A DNA stretch of 53,022 nucleotides from assembly GCA_027575765.1 (NCBI GenBank), contig JANBPT010000227.1, forward strand, positions 1 to 53,022, given 5' to 3'. Positions 14,302 to 25,862 of this stretch are shown piece by piece. Within the stretch, counting starts at the first letter, position 1; each line of letters opens with the position of its first letter. The notes below the pieces were generated by a model. That model made no database searches. It was not told the origin of the DNA and saw nothing but the letters and a program-made list of their open reading frames with translations. Source of the stretch: Tieghemiomyces parasiticus (taxonomy: Eukaryota > Kickxellomycota > Dimargaritomycetes > Dimargaritales > Dimargaritaceae). A program made the translations under genes and the position numbers.

Positions 14302-16774
14302 GGCGAAGGTGGTGGCGGGAGGGATGTAGGATAGAGAAGGGGGTGAGGGAACGGAGCCAGGTCGTGGACGAGGACAGCTGGAAAAAGTGGTGGGATCTGG
14401 GAGGTTGGTGATGGGTGCCGCAGCTGAACTGAAGGGAAAGGTGGTGTACAAAAGGCAGCAGTGGTCGAAACCAACTATAAATGTGCAGAAAGAGATGGCG
14501 GCTGAGGTGCCGTAATTAAGCGGGATGAAGAGCTGAAGAGGCGGAGTTGAGTACAGGTAAGGATGCTTGAGCGTAGAATAGTGTCGGGCTTTAATAGGGG
14601 CACGGGGCCGAAGCCGTCCCCAGCGAAATACGTGGCATTTATACTCCCAGTCTGCAAGGCATTTGTTTTGATCTCTTAGGCAGCCACACGCATAGCTTGC
14701 TCATTGAAGGCAGCGGGAGAGAGCGAAGGGTGAGCGAGCATCCGAAACCCCTATCGCTAGAGAGAGACTACCATACAGGCCTGGTTTTGGAACGGGAGGC
14801 GGGACATTTTCCATCCTCTTCCGCCTTCCGTCAACGGGCGGAAATAATTTTCGGCCACTCAAAACCTCCCCATCAGTTAAGGTAAACACCCGTGTTTTGG
14901 TCGCCAGGGCGGGGTACGGTGGGAAGAAGCGAAGGGTTCAGGTGGAACAGTAGGCGAAGTGGGGGGGCCACAATACTCAAGATGTAAACAAACCTCCCCC
15001 TCACCCCCTACTATTCCACCTGACCCCTATGATTCACCCTGCCGCCCACCGAAAGTTAAGCGGAGACGCCGTAAAAAATATCACCATTACCGCCATGAAT
15101 AGCGAACCATCTCCATTGGCAAGGTAAGAATACGACCAGGACTCCTATTGGGGAGAGTGAAAGAGGGGGGGGCAGTGAGGAGTGTGGAGAGTTAGGTTGA
15201 TTACAGTGTAAAAAAAAAAGAAACTGATTAGTCAAGCGATCATCGTGTGGCCGCACCGCTCCCGTGCGAAGTGAGTGCCGATAGCCAACAGGCCCCAAGG
15301 TGGCAGAAAGGGGAGGGTATGTGTCAAGTCTGGGTGTCAAGGGGAGGGGGGGGGTGCTCAAAAATGAGTCTAGCCGATCTGCCAGGCGAACCCCGCTAAC
15401 CTTCAGGCCAATACAAGGCGCTGTACCTTCAAGAGGCTTAGTTAGCTGACCGCGGAGGAGGGGATCGGGGTTTCAGACCCGTCTCTCGCCAAGGATGTAC
15501 CGCCACACCAGCAACCCCGCGTAAGGTGACTGTGACACCGTCTGGTGCAGCCAGCCGCAGCCCCGCGTGGGTAAAACCTAATCAAACGCGAAGCACCCCG
15601 ACGCGGACGCGGAAATTACACGGTATTGTACAGGGTAGACATTTAAACCGGGAGATCAACCAAGCGTACAGCGGACTGGCTAACCGTTCGTCCAGGCGGA
15701 TACGCCTGATAAGTATCAAGGGGTTGATTACTAAGAAAATGACCCCCCCTGTCCCTGGTCTTAAGTATACAGAGCGTTGTTTCCCTAACGAGTTGCACGT
15801 AATTACAAAGTTATAAAGCTACGTTTGGAACCAGGTGGACCGCAGAGTGGGTAGTAAAGGTAGACTCATGGCGCATCGGATGACTATTTATCACGTCCTT
15901 TACCACTGATCCGAGCAGTGGTCGCATCTCCACCGCTTTCTCTACCTATCTTCCCCATTTGACATACAGGTTATTCTTTCCCAGCGACGCCAGCCTTCCT
16001 GATCTGTCAGATGTTATCCCCTCTTGACGGGCGACTCCGCCTCTATCCTTTTAGGATTTAGCTGCCATCAGTCTCCTTCCTCTTAACTGATGCGGCAGCT
16101 TGACAGCAGTCTTCATATCCCGCCTCGGCGCTAGCCCCCCCTCGCCTCGCCCTGTCGTCCGTTGGGTTCCCTCCTAAACCCAAGCGGTAGGCGCTACGAA
16201 CGATACGGGACACCCTTCAAGGATTAAAAAACCCACCAGGGTCGCTACGCAATAAGCGACAGTTTATCCACGCGCAACCCGTTTCCTAGTCACCCTTCCG
16301 TTGCGTTCCCTTAGTAAGTTTTCTCTATTAGTTGGTTTCGTTTGGCTGATTAGCCCTCTTCCCCTCTAGAGTAAGTTTCTCAAAGACAATGCACCTACCG
16401 ATCGGATCTGGGGTAGTCTCAACCGTACTGGCGGATATGTTTTGCTTTTTTTTTTGGGGGGGGGAGTAAAGTGCCATGTATTTTTAAGGCTTAAGTTACA
16501 TTAGACATGAGGGTATGAACGATCTTCATCAACGATGCTTATAAAATAAAGTGCGGGTTTAAATTGGCCAGAGCTGACTGGGGAGGGAAGGGTTACATGT
16601 ATCAGAGAAGGAGAGGGAGAGGACGTGATTAAGGTCAGATATGGCATTTCGTCAGTATGTAGGCTAGAATAGAGAAACCGAGGTATATGGATAGTTATGA
16701 AGGTATGTGAAATTAACTAAAGGCAGCGGCGTTTATAGACTAGCCTGGATGGGGGGAGGGGCTAAGAAACCGTT
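14302..16774. other. Intergenic between RNR1 and the RasGAP gene, about 2.5 kb
   Basis: No gene recognised on either strand. The first 350 bases are the RNR1 promoter/5' UTR, with a possible TATAAAT on the minus strand near 14638-14643. The remainder holds G-runs, polypyrimidine tracts and a T-run followed by a G-run near 16446. Short frames such as 15526-15816 (+) look random. Confidence 0.4.
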
Positions 16775-19700
16775 CTACGAGTATGGCGGCGGCGAATCGG
16801 CACTCCGGTTCCACCCTTTAAAGACGTTGGCGAATGTTAGGGCCGTAAACGGCGACTTCATACGGAGGAAGTCAGGGCTATTACTTAACGGCGTCAGGGG
16901 TTCTGAGTTGTGGCGGTGGGCGTGGTACCGTTCCTCGGCCGTGGTGGCATTTACATGCGAACCACTCTTACTATGCAGCCCTAGCGTCGTGTTTTGGGTG
17001 GCGGACGGTATACCACTAAACCACCCACCGTTGGTCCTCCGCCCCGTACCCATGGTATACTGGAGGTACTGCAGCTCAGGGGTGAAATTACCTAGGACTT
17101 CACGAAGTTCCTGAAGGTCTCGGTCAATCTCAGGCCAGTCGTCAGTGCCTTGGGACCGGGCGGCGCAATCGGCAATTAGATTGTCGATATTATGGTAGAC
17201 GAATAGGAGTAGGTCGTCTTCGGAATACGCGTCGGCGTTGGAGGCAGACATACCGTGGGTGGTGGCAGTAGCGATGGTGGAGATGGATCCAAAAGACCCC
17301 AGGGCGGTACCGGTACTGCCGTGGGTAGTTCCGCTGTCGAAGCTATCGTGTGACTGGGAGCTGACCCGTGATGGCCGGGAATGGATCGAAGGGTCGACCA
17401 GGCCTAGATTTTCACCGAGGTGGAGCGAGCACCGCGTCTCAAAATCGTCGATACTGAAGGCCGACTCGAGGTGCTGGGCGAGGTAGTCCGATACGTCCAT
17501 ATTAGGATTGATGCGTAATTCGCGGGAGAACCGCGCCAGGACATCCCCGCTAATCCGCTTCGCATTGCCAACGGGCCCCGTCGAGGCCGTACCGCCAGTG
17601 GACATGGGCCGGTTGGGGTCGGGCACCGTGCAGATTTCCTGGAGGTAGCGGCGCAGTTTGGGCCGAGACTCCCGGAGGAATGGGTTCATGCAAAACATGT
17701 AGCCCTCCTTGGATCCAAACTCGATCCCGTTGCACAGTGCGGCCAGAACCTTGGCGCACAGGACGAACCCGCGGCGCGCCTTGGAGCTGGGCTCCGGCGG
17801 GAGACCTGAGATTTCCGGGGCCGTCATGGTGGGAATCAGAAACCGAATGAAGAGCAGGGTTCCGAGGACCTTCTCGATGGCGTTGAATTCCACTTCGCTA
17901 TCCGGGCTGTCTAGAGTCGCTTTCTGGGTGAGGCGCTTACGGAGAGCCGCGGACTTGCGATCGGCCGCTGTGCTGTGGCAGCGTGATAGAAACTCGAGGG
18001 CCACGGGGGACTCGACACTGAATCGATCGGAAGCCGTGGTGGAGGTGGCCGCCCAGCTGCTCTGGCGGTAGTGCGCAGATTCCTCCAGAATAGTTTGGAG
18101 CTGTCGGGTGAGATCATCGGCAAAGTCACCGCTCACCGCGGCATCATCGAGCACGGGCAGGTCCAGATTACTGAACCGTTGGTGCCGGTCGCTAAGGTTG
18201 GCTAGGGGCGGGTGGGAGGAGATCGCGACGGTCGGCGTGCATGTTGTATCGACCATCGCCGACGAACCTTCCCTGGTCCCCGCTGTTGTAGGGTGGCCTG
18301 GTGGACTGCCAGCCGGCGGCATCCGCGAACGAGTGCGGAAATCGTACGACTTGCACCGCTTACGGGTCGGGTCGGCCAGATGCTGATTATATGAAATGGA
18401 TATCTGCCATAACCGAATGACCTCTTTGCGGATTAGTGCGCACATGGCCTGCAGGGCGAACGGCATTTTCCCCTTGGCCTCAATCACGGTGTCCAAGATA
18501 ACCCGACAGGCCGTATGGAGGTTCTGCCGGTTCACAGCAATCCGATCGGGGTCGACGCGCAAGGGGTCGATTTCGCAGTCCTTTACGATTGCCTGTAGCC
18601 GTTGGAGGCAGGGCTGTAGAAGGGACAGTAGGTAGCCCCGGCCCTCAGTCTGGGTGTAGGTGACTAGGAGCATGGTGCTCATGCTGAACGATCAAAAAAA
18701 GGTAGGTTATGGGGGGTAGCGAGATGGAAAGATAGGACAGTCAGCACACAGGTCGGACAGGTGGACGCCCGAGGTCCAGGGATCGCTCTCCGCCAGGACG
18801 GGGGGCGAGAAAACTTGGCGAGGTTTCGGCGGACCAGCTGCCGCGAACTAGAAATGGGCTGCCCCCCCCCAAATAAACCCGGGCACCTGAACTAATGCGC
18901 AAATTATAAAGTGGGAAACGTCCGACACCGATTGAACAAATACCCGCTCTGACCGTTGTTAGCCAGTCCGCGTTAACTATTGGGCTGGAAGGTTGTGCAG
19001 GCCCTGGTCAGCGCGTAGCCATGGTAATGTGACCAGTGATGAGGGCGGGCCTACGGGGAGTGTTCCAGCAGACACCAGAATGCCAACCTTGGTGGGCCAT
19101 GGGCTTACCTATTATCCCGGAGAACTTCGCTAATATCCTTGCCCTTGGTATCTGGAAATCCGGGAGGGCCGAAATGACGCCATGGGTAAGTGGAGGGGAG
19201 AATAGCAGTCGGTCGGAGAATACACGATATGTCCGAAGTAAGTAACGATTAGCATGGCAGTTCGACCGCACGCACACACACACACATGTTGTACCGCCTT
19301 CAGGCCGACGACCGTCACGGTCATGATGTAAAGGTCTTCTGACGCATGCGCGACCAGAAAGAGCGGGAAAACACCAAGTAACCACCCGCCCAGGTTCGCT
19401 GCGCAGAGCGTCCGACCGACGGTTTGTTACCTGGCGATCTCAACAGCTTACAATACATGTGTTTAGCACACAGTCGTGCTCATTGTTCTCTCTCATTGGA
19501 TATTAGCCTTTCCCACCATTATAGTTCCGCCGGGCGACTTACAGGATTCAAGCATCTTCTCGCGGATGGCGTACTTGATGAAGGCCCGGATAGACTCGGC
19601 GGAGTTTTGACGGCGCAGTAAGTTAACGATGAGGTGGGACCAAAAGGCGGCCCGGTCACCCGACAGGTTGACCCGACTCATTTGGCGGAGCAGCATCTGG

Positions 19701-20180
19701 TCCTTGCGCAGAAGGATGCGATTCACCTCGCTCCGTACCCGGGCAATGTCGTGCTTGTATGTAGAACTGGGCGGGGTCTGTCGCATTGTGTCGGAAAGGT
19801 GGATGTTGAGGCAGCATGGGTGAAGGAGGTTGGTGATTAATAAGTGGTTGCGGGGGGGAGGAGCGGCGCTGCTGGGCAGAGATGTGAAACGACCAGCCCT
19901 CCTCACCCATTACAACCACGTACCGCGAGCAAACCAGCTCCTGCATGCTTTTATGCACGCGTGACCACGCATGGCAAATGTGGCAAGGGAGGGCTATAAA
20001 TGAAATAGGTTACAGTGGGGGGCATATCAAGCTGTCCTGAGGGGTGGCGGCGCAGTTTCGTCCTTCTCGACCATCTTAATGACTTACCGGCTCATCGAAT
20101 TGGGTGCGTACCGGTGTGAGATTTAAGCGCGGCGTCGGCTTTCTCCGCGAACCGTACTTCTTGAGCTGGAAGGCGAACAT
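16775..20180 (-). CDS. Ras GTPase-activating protein (RasGAP domain split by a disordered insertion)
   Basis: Four exons, complement(16775..18683, 19109..19151, 19543..19777, 20088..20180), 759 aa. All junctions are canonical and in phase (donors GTAAGT, GTAAGT, GTAAGC; the last acceptor follows a T-run). It should stimulate GTP hydrolysis on Ras-type GTPases at the membrane. Evidence: exon 2 carries a helical lead-in (FWSHLIVNLLRRQNSAESI). The 43-base exon 3 reads DISEVLRDNS, where Arg is the expected arginine finger. Exon 4 continues MSTMLLVTYTQTEG, CEIDPLRVDPDRI, NRQNLHTACRVILD and MPFALQAMCALIRKEV. After about 185 Ser/Thr-rich residues it resumes with LGTLLFIRFLIPTMTAPEISG, the FLR block, and FVLCAKVLAALCNGIEFG. 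The C-terminal third is Ser/Thr/Gly-rich and ends SPPPYS, a PPxY motif. It resembles fungal Gap1/IQGAP-type GAPs, but unlike IQGAP it keeps the arginine. The partner GTPase is not known. Confidence 0.88.
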
Positions 20181-22438
20181 GGTAGGCAGAGACGGCCAAG
20201 TAGGGAGGGAGGCGGGTAAGGGCGGAACCAAGGTAGGCGGGTGAGGAGGCGATATTAAACCACAGTTTAGCTATTGAGGGCTGTCACCAATGTAGACTAT
20301 GGCCAGTGGGACCGTCGGTCGCGCCCAGTCACTGCCACCACCCCCTCCCTTCGGGTCCTTAATCTAGGGACTCGAAAGGCGGAAGCGGCGGCTGGAGCGG
20401 AGCGGAATCGTCACCAGCCACTATGGTGGCAAATTGACTGAGTCTGTGCCCGGCGCCTTGACACAACACAGCACCTTCCCAACATGTGGGTGGCTGATTG
20501 GAGAAGGGGAGTTCGGGTTACACTGGTCGGCCAGGGACAACAATTTGGACCAGGGGGTGTTAGGCGTATCCTAGGGGATACGACTCTCCTGTACCCACTG
20601 GAGCAGGGAGGTGCCGTGAGGCCTGTGTGGCGAGCGCGGCTCTATCGGCGTCGGGAAGCGCAGGTCGTACGGACGGAAGCAGCGCCCATACTTACAATTG
20701 GGCTAAAGCCGGACGGGGTTGCCCCCTGGTCAGCGGAGTGTAGCATGACCAAGCGTGGAAGCGTACAGCGGCAGGGAAGGACTTCCGTACAAGGTCAAAT
20801 ACAAGCGAGTAGATACTACGCGAGGAGGGAGGCGTCGGCCGCCGCACGCGTATGCGGAAAAGCAGGACAAGGGTGCCTTAAGAGCAGGGCGGAATGGGTG
20901 TCCTTCGTGGTGCGAGCCGTGGAACAAGACTGCGCTTGGAGCGGCCGGTGGCAGGCAGATGAAGTGGAATAGACAAGACAGCAAGCACAGGTTGGGCGAA
21001 TAGAGATTGAAGGGGGTTTGGAGTAGGGTACGGACAATAAAGAGTTGCAGGAAATCAGGGTCGTCAGGTCATAGCGGCGGGTAGGGTAGGAGGGCAACAG
21101 CAGCAGAGGGGTTGGCCATAAAGAGCGTCGAAAGCTGGCCAAATGGATGAGCGTCTGAATGGGGGCTGCTGGGTTCTGGCGAAGGTATGAAGGCGCGGAC
21201 GGATACCAAGTGCGGAAACGGCTAAAAAGTGGGACCGGTCGCCTCAAGGATAGGCCGCCGCGGGGTATTAATACAAGTGACCTGGCAAGCGCACGGCGAG
21301 TACAACAGGCACAAGGCGTCCACGTCGCAGGTCGGTGGTGCAACAGATTTGCGGGCCGAGGATTTAAGGGGATACGAAAGCTAACGGGGGCAGTCCACAG
21401 TCTGGGGCCAGGGCTTTTTATCAAGGCACGACACCAACTCGAAGAGGTAAAGGTTGGATAGGAAGGAGGCTGAGTTGGCAATCGTCCGGAATGCACGCAA
21501 AGGGGATACGCCGTGGTGCAGATAGACTCATCGGAGCACACCCAGCGAGCCAACGGGGAGGATGGGGGGGAGTAGAGGCAGGTGCAACCGCAAGGAAGAG
21601 GAGACGGGCCAGTACACGTCTCGTCGACAGGGGGGACACAATGTTTGGTGGGGGGAGAGAAAGATGGAGGTCGAAGAGTGGACGTGACGGTGCGGGCAGC
21701 GGAGCAGAAAGGCTTTAACCTCTGCCCGGGCAAATGGGCGACTAGTGGGACAGTGGGCCGGGTGAGTGTGGAGAGTGGCACGGCCGGCCGGATAGGACTT
21801 AAAAAAGGAACTTGTGTGAGCCTGACCTGCGTGCAGCCAGCGGCGAAATAGGGCAAGCCAGTGCAGGCTGGCTGTTAAAAAGATGCACAGTCAAGTAGAG
21901 CAGTGTGTGAGAGTGACTATGGCAGCTACGAGGACAGAGCCGACGTGGGTGTGGAGAAAAAAAAAGGGTATGTAACGAAGCGGCCCGGAACGATGAACCA
22001 GCAATCCTCCGTGGCAAGAAAGTGGGGTCGAAGCGAGGTGGTGTGAGATTGAGGGGCGGAGCGGGAGAAGGCGTAGGGGATCTTGGGCCAGGCTAAGCTA
22101 ATGGGGAGGGAAGGTACAGCGGGCGTCTATAAGCGGAAGCGTGTCGGGGCTAAGCTGGAGTTGGCTGTGAAAGCCGGGGATGGTCAAAAAATGTTTAGTA
22201 TCAGAAAGTGAGGGTCCTAGGCGACGCCTCCAGTATTATATATATGATCCGCAAGGTTGGGGGGACGTGTGGGCCTAGGCCGTAGGTGGGGTTCGTCACA
22301 GAACCCAGCGTAGCAAAAGGGGCATCGATTCCAAGTCCAAGCTGTAGTAAATGGTCGGTCTTGCTTCGGAAAGGCCGCTCACTCGATCCCTCCCTTCCCT
22401 CGGAGAAGCCGGACGTAGGACGACCTAGTTCCACACAC

Positions 22439-22470
22439 GAGAGTCGCAGCTTTTTACGCGGCGTTAAATA
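22439..22470. repeat. Dispersed 32-bp repeat, copy 2
   Basis: Matches 7174-7205 at 30 of 32 positions on the same strand. It lies just ahead of CT-rich sequence ending in CCCCAG and an ATG at 22500. No gene is recognised after that ATG. Confidence 0.6.
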
Positions 22471-23624
22471 CTGACTCCTCTTCCCTCCCCAGGAGAGTCA
22501 TGGCCACCTCTCACATCCACCTATTCGCCCCTCTCCTCAAGGTCACCCGGTTGGACCGGGTCCGATCACTGGACACCGCCCAGCCCCTCCAACGTCAACC
22601 GTGCCATACTTCAAATGGTCGCGATGGAATTGGGGGATCGACTGTAAAGCTGAGGCATCCCCCATTAGTCCAATACTCCGTAATTGGGGAGAAGTAGCTA
22701 ACGTCTCTACCGGACCCCTGGTAATTAGAGATGGCAATCACGTTGGCCCCCTAGTCTTCATTGCAACGTTTGTTTGCACACTCCCCCCGGTCAAGTGGAA
22801 TACACAGTAGCTGTACTCCAACCAGTATAGTCTCGTTCGATCAATGGATCCTGTCTACCGCATTCACCGCACAGGCTTCGACTGCGTTTATGTCAGCCGC
22901 TGGCCATGTGGGCCACCCAAGGAAGGTCGTAGAGGGACTAGCCTGGATCATCTGCACCAGCGTGCGTACCGCGTTCAGGTCCCTATCTATTTTGGAAGAG
23001 ATTCAGATTCATCCCATTTTTCCATATTTAGCCCCGGGGTAGGCCTGGATCATACCGGCTAGGAGGTGGAAGACATGCATACGTGAGAGGGTTTCCATGC
23101 TACTCAATACCACGCTGATCATGTAATACACGTTGTCTAATTCCCTGCCGTATTGTTCTGTGGCCATCACCCCCCCCTGCGCAGTCACCCTAGGTTCCAA
23201 ATCCGGTCAATCGATATCCGTCTGGCACGCGAGTAGGACCAGCCGTGGCGGATCTCACGAGGAGCGGAGAGTTGTATAGCTTGTGTCAAGTCCAATTAAC
23301 ACCGTGCGGAAAGCCGGCGGTGTGCAGAATTACGGAGAGTGGGTGAGGGAAGTGGTAAGGGTTTACGAATACGCCCAGGAGTCGATCAGGCACCTGCTCT
23401 AGTCCCCCTCCCGCCGCCATTGGCACTCGGCTGGACAAAAATTGCGTAGGGCGAGTAAAAGGTGTGGAGGGTGCGATCCCTATATAGCAAGATGTGACAC
23501 CCTTGAGACGATGGACACGGGCAATCTCGACCGTGGTCTTTTGCAAAAAACCTCCGCCCCACAAGCGGCTATGGTAAGGTTACTATCCCCCTTTCGTTTA
23601 TTCTCCCACTGCACCAATTAATTT

Positions 23625-23677
23625 CACTCTCACTCTCACTCACACTCTCTCTCGGTCACTCCGAGCTCTCCGGAGAG
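23625..23677. repeat. CACTCT microsatellite followed by two inverted repeats
   Basis: About 30 bases of CACTCT/CT repeats run into CTCGG-TCACT-CCGAG (23651-23665, a 5-bp stem) and then the perfect 12-base palindrome CTCTCCGGAGAG (23666-23677). No gene product is associated. Confidence 0.5.
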
Positions 23678-24564
23678 AGTAATTCGAACCGGATTTGGGT
23701 AGACCAGGACTTGAATTCTAAAAAATAATGATTTATGGCCATCGCCCTAGTCCCCTCCTCTGACACCGAGTAATCTGAACTCATCCGAAACCCTAGGCCC
23801 TCAGTCCGCTGTTACAAATGCTTTTCATATTTCTTTCGGAGTAGTTGATTGCCAACCTTCTCACACATTACTTTTAAATCCACCCCACAGTTTCCTTGCA
23901 CAGTGACTCACTGCTGGCACTATTTGACCCTGCATCCCACGCATCGTCTATGGCGGCCCTACCTACCTCGCTGGCTCCGTTAAAGTACACTATGGTGGTA
24001 TTCCTTTTTTCCCCCGTAGTTCTGCAAAAAATGGCCACGCCGACTGGTACCTGAAAATAGGCTCTCATTTAAATATTGGTCAGGTTCATCACCATGCCTA
24101 GGTCACTTGATTCTCGATACTATGGGCATAAAATCCAACACTGGCGTCACCAAAGTGGTGGATGTGGTGTCCTTACTAGGGCCCACAGATGACTCCAGGG
24201 TTTATTGGCGGAATTCGATAGCCCTAGCCCTGGGGACTACACGCAAAACTATTACGGGAGTACATCATTCCATGTCCGCCTAAACTTCATATGGTCAGGG
24301 TAGGGTACCAGTGGTTAGTCGAGTAAATACCTCAGGGGTGCTACAACTTGATTCTGGCCCTTATCGCTTGATAAGGGTGCTGAAGAACATGAGTGAGACG
24401 AGTGGCTAATATAGGTTCAATAAACAGGCGTTGCTGAGATGTTGACGAGAGATCACCAGCTAGGGTCTTATCTATTCGGAGGTGAAGTTAGGCGACTAAT
24501 CGTGGAGAGGTAGGGGGGAGGGTACCCCCACCCCGAACCACTCATTACGGGGCTTGGCTGTTTA

Positions 24565-25862
24565 CAGGTACTGCCAAAAGTTTCGTTTTTCTCAAACCTA
24601 AATCGCGATTATTTAATATAGTCCCCATCATTCTGTACTACCCGGCGAGTTCTTTCTACCCAGCTATCATAATAGGCTCTAAATTCATTTGGCCGGAGCC
24701 TAGCTAGCTCCGATTTCCAGGCGCCCACGATCGCTTCCAATGTGCTGTACTTCCTGCCCCTTAGCCGCTGTTTGACATTGCCGAACAGCCAGAAGTTGCA
24801 GAGGGCCAGGTCAGCAGGACTGTAGGGAGGGGCTGGCAGAAGTTTGAGTTTAGAGGCGGAAATGTAGGCCTGGACAGCTGCAGTACAATGTGGTGGTGCG
24901 TTATCATGGTAGAGTCGTGGAGGGTAATGGTACAGACCTCCACGTGCCTCCCCCAGGCCTGGACCATGGGCTTCTGCCCGTACTTTAATAGAGTTCGGTG
25001 GAGACCTTGACACCAGGAGACTTGACACTCAGGTATAATAGGCCATGCCTGGTGAAAGAAGAATGGTCGGCACCACCTTGGCTGTGGTATGATCTTGGTG
25101 GGTCTCAGTTGGTACAGGGCCACCTTTAGGACACCACCTCTGGTGACTAGAGCCAGCAGGGGGGATCATATATACCCAGGTCTCATCGCCTGTGATGATG
25201 GAGTCCAGCAGGTAGTCACTGTCTCCCGTCGATTTTCTCCAGGAACTCAGTGGCAAAACGTACCCGCTTGTGGCGCTGGTCGTCGGTGAGGTTGTGGGAG
25301 ACCCAGCAATTGAAATAACTGTGCAACCCCAAGTCCCTGCGCAGGGCATTGCGCATGGTACTAGGGGAAGTATGGCAGGCCCAGGCCAGCTACTCAGCAG
25401 TTAGTTGAGGGTCTTCCCCCAGCCATCTCAGGATCATATCCCCATAATATCCGCCAATGTCATCTGATGGGCGGCCAGAACAAGGGTCACCTGCAAAAGA
25501 GTGGTGACCTGTGCGAAAGCGAGCCAGCCACCTGTCGATGGTGGAGTGGCTAGGGGCAGCCAGGCCCGACTTGGAAGTCAAAACAATAAGAATATCATAT
25601 GCCTTGCGGCCCTCCAGATAGTAATTATAAATAAGGACCCGTACATCACGCCTGGTTAACTTGGGTGGAGTGGGGGAGGGGGGGGCTTTAAAAAATAGAC
25701 ATGATGGATGGTTACAAAAGCAAGCTGTGAAGTCAAAAATGGCTCAAACCTGGAGTGGTTTATACCAATCGACTCGGCATCATTGACACTCCTAGGTTTT
25801 ATCTGGTACACTGCGATCTGAGCCCTCACACTTAAAATCCTCAAACATTTTTGTGGCACCTA
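24565..25862 (-). mobile_element. Degenerate Tc1/mariner-family DNA transposon (mariner-like)
   Basis: An element of 1298 bases, the usual mariner size. It is bounded by TA dinucleotides (24563-24564 and 25863-25864) that fit the TA target-site duplication. The ends form imperfect terminal inverted repeats: the left end reads CAGGTACTGCCAAAAGTTT and the right end, reversed, TAGGTGCCACAAAAATGTTT. Nearly the whole interior is a broken transposase on the minus strand. Bounds come from matching the ends by eye, so they may be off by a few bases. The element sits in the gene-poor region upstream of Sec12 and appears inactive. Confidence 0.8.
24609..25670 (-). pseudogene. Mariner transposase pseudogene (stops, frameshift, lost catalytic Asp)
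   Basis: Recognisable mariner transposase in order: the N-terminal helix-turn-helix region (RRDVRVLIYNYYLEGRKAYD, then STIDRWLARFRTGHHSF), a second region around DLGLHSYFNCWVSHNLTDDQ, the first catalytic block ITGDETWVY, the second block YHDNAPPH, and LPAPPYSPADLALCNFWLF near the C-terminus, ending NDGDYIK. Breaks seen: an in-frame TAG at about 25390, a one-base-class frameshift near 25230-25240 between the N-terminal part and the ITGDETWVY part, and an in-frame TGA at 25029-25031. The third acidic residue, normally Asp in LAPCDFFLF, is Asn here, and one extra residue sits in the loop (35 rather than 34 between acidic positions). No initiating ATG is obvious. The gene cannot make active transposase. 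Confidence 0.85.

Larger units (their letters stand above)
20181..24564. other. Gene-poor region upstream of RasGAP, about 4.4 kb
   Basis: No gene recognised. From about 20480 to 22190 the plus strand is purine-rich and few stop codons occur, leaving long open frames on both strands (346 codons at 20816-21856 minus, 162 codons at 20484-20972 plus). Their translations are low-complexity, without family motifs. A 32-base repeat copy lies at 22439-22470, followed 30 bases later by an ATG opening 65 codons of unknown nature. A CT microsatellite with hairpins lies near 23625-23677. About 23700-24560 is AT-richer, with nothing recognised. Confidence 0.4.

Noticed and set aside
13141..14334. 397-codon open frame antisense to RNR1
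   Set aside because: Shadow of the conserved RNR1 coding sequence.
14302..14451. Fifty-codon in-frame extension of RNR1 upstream of Met at 14301
   Set aside because: The extension is Pro/Ser/Thr-rich without family similarity. The conserved R1 N-terminus starts at MFVVKRDGR.
15526..15816. 96-codon open frame (+) in the RNR1-RasGAP spacer
   Set aside because: No motif, no start context, and spacer-like composition.
20816..21856. 346-codon open frame on the minus strand
   Set aside because: Low-complexity Pro/Ser/Leu/Arg composition, no motif, and caused by general lack of stops in a purine-skewed stretch. Kept only as a composition finding.
22500..22697. 65-codon frame beginning at the ATG after the second 32-bp repeat copy
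   Set aside because: Short and without similarity; the first repeat copy has no comparable frame after it.
23009..23200. Minus-strand frame with a helical-looking stretch, possible decayed gene
   Set aside because: A stop follows at once and I could not match it to any family. Too weak to call a pseudogene.
23660..23700. GGTTCGAAT on the minus strand, resembling a tRNA B box
   Set aside because: No T-arm stem, acceptor stem or A box can be folded around it. No tRNA genes were found in the window.
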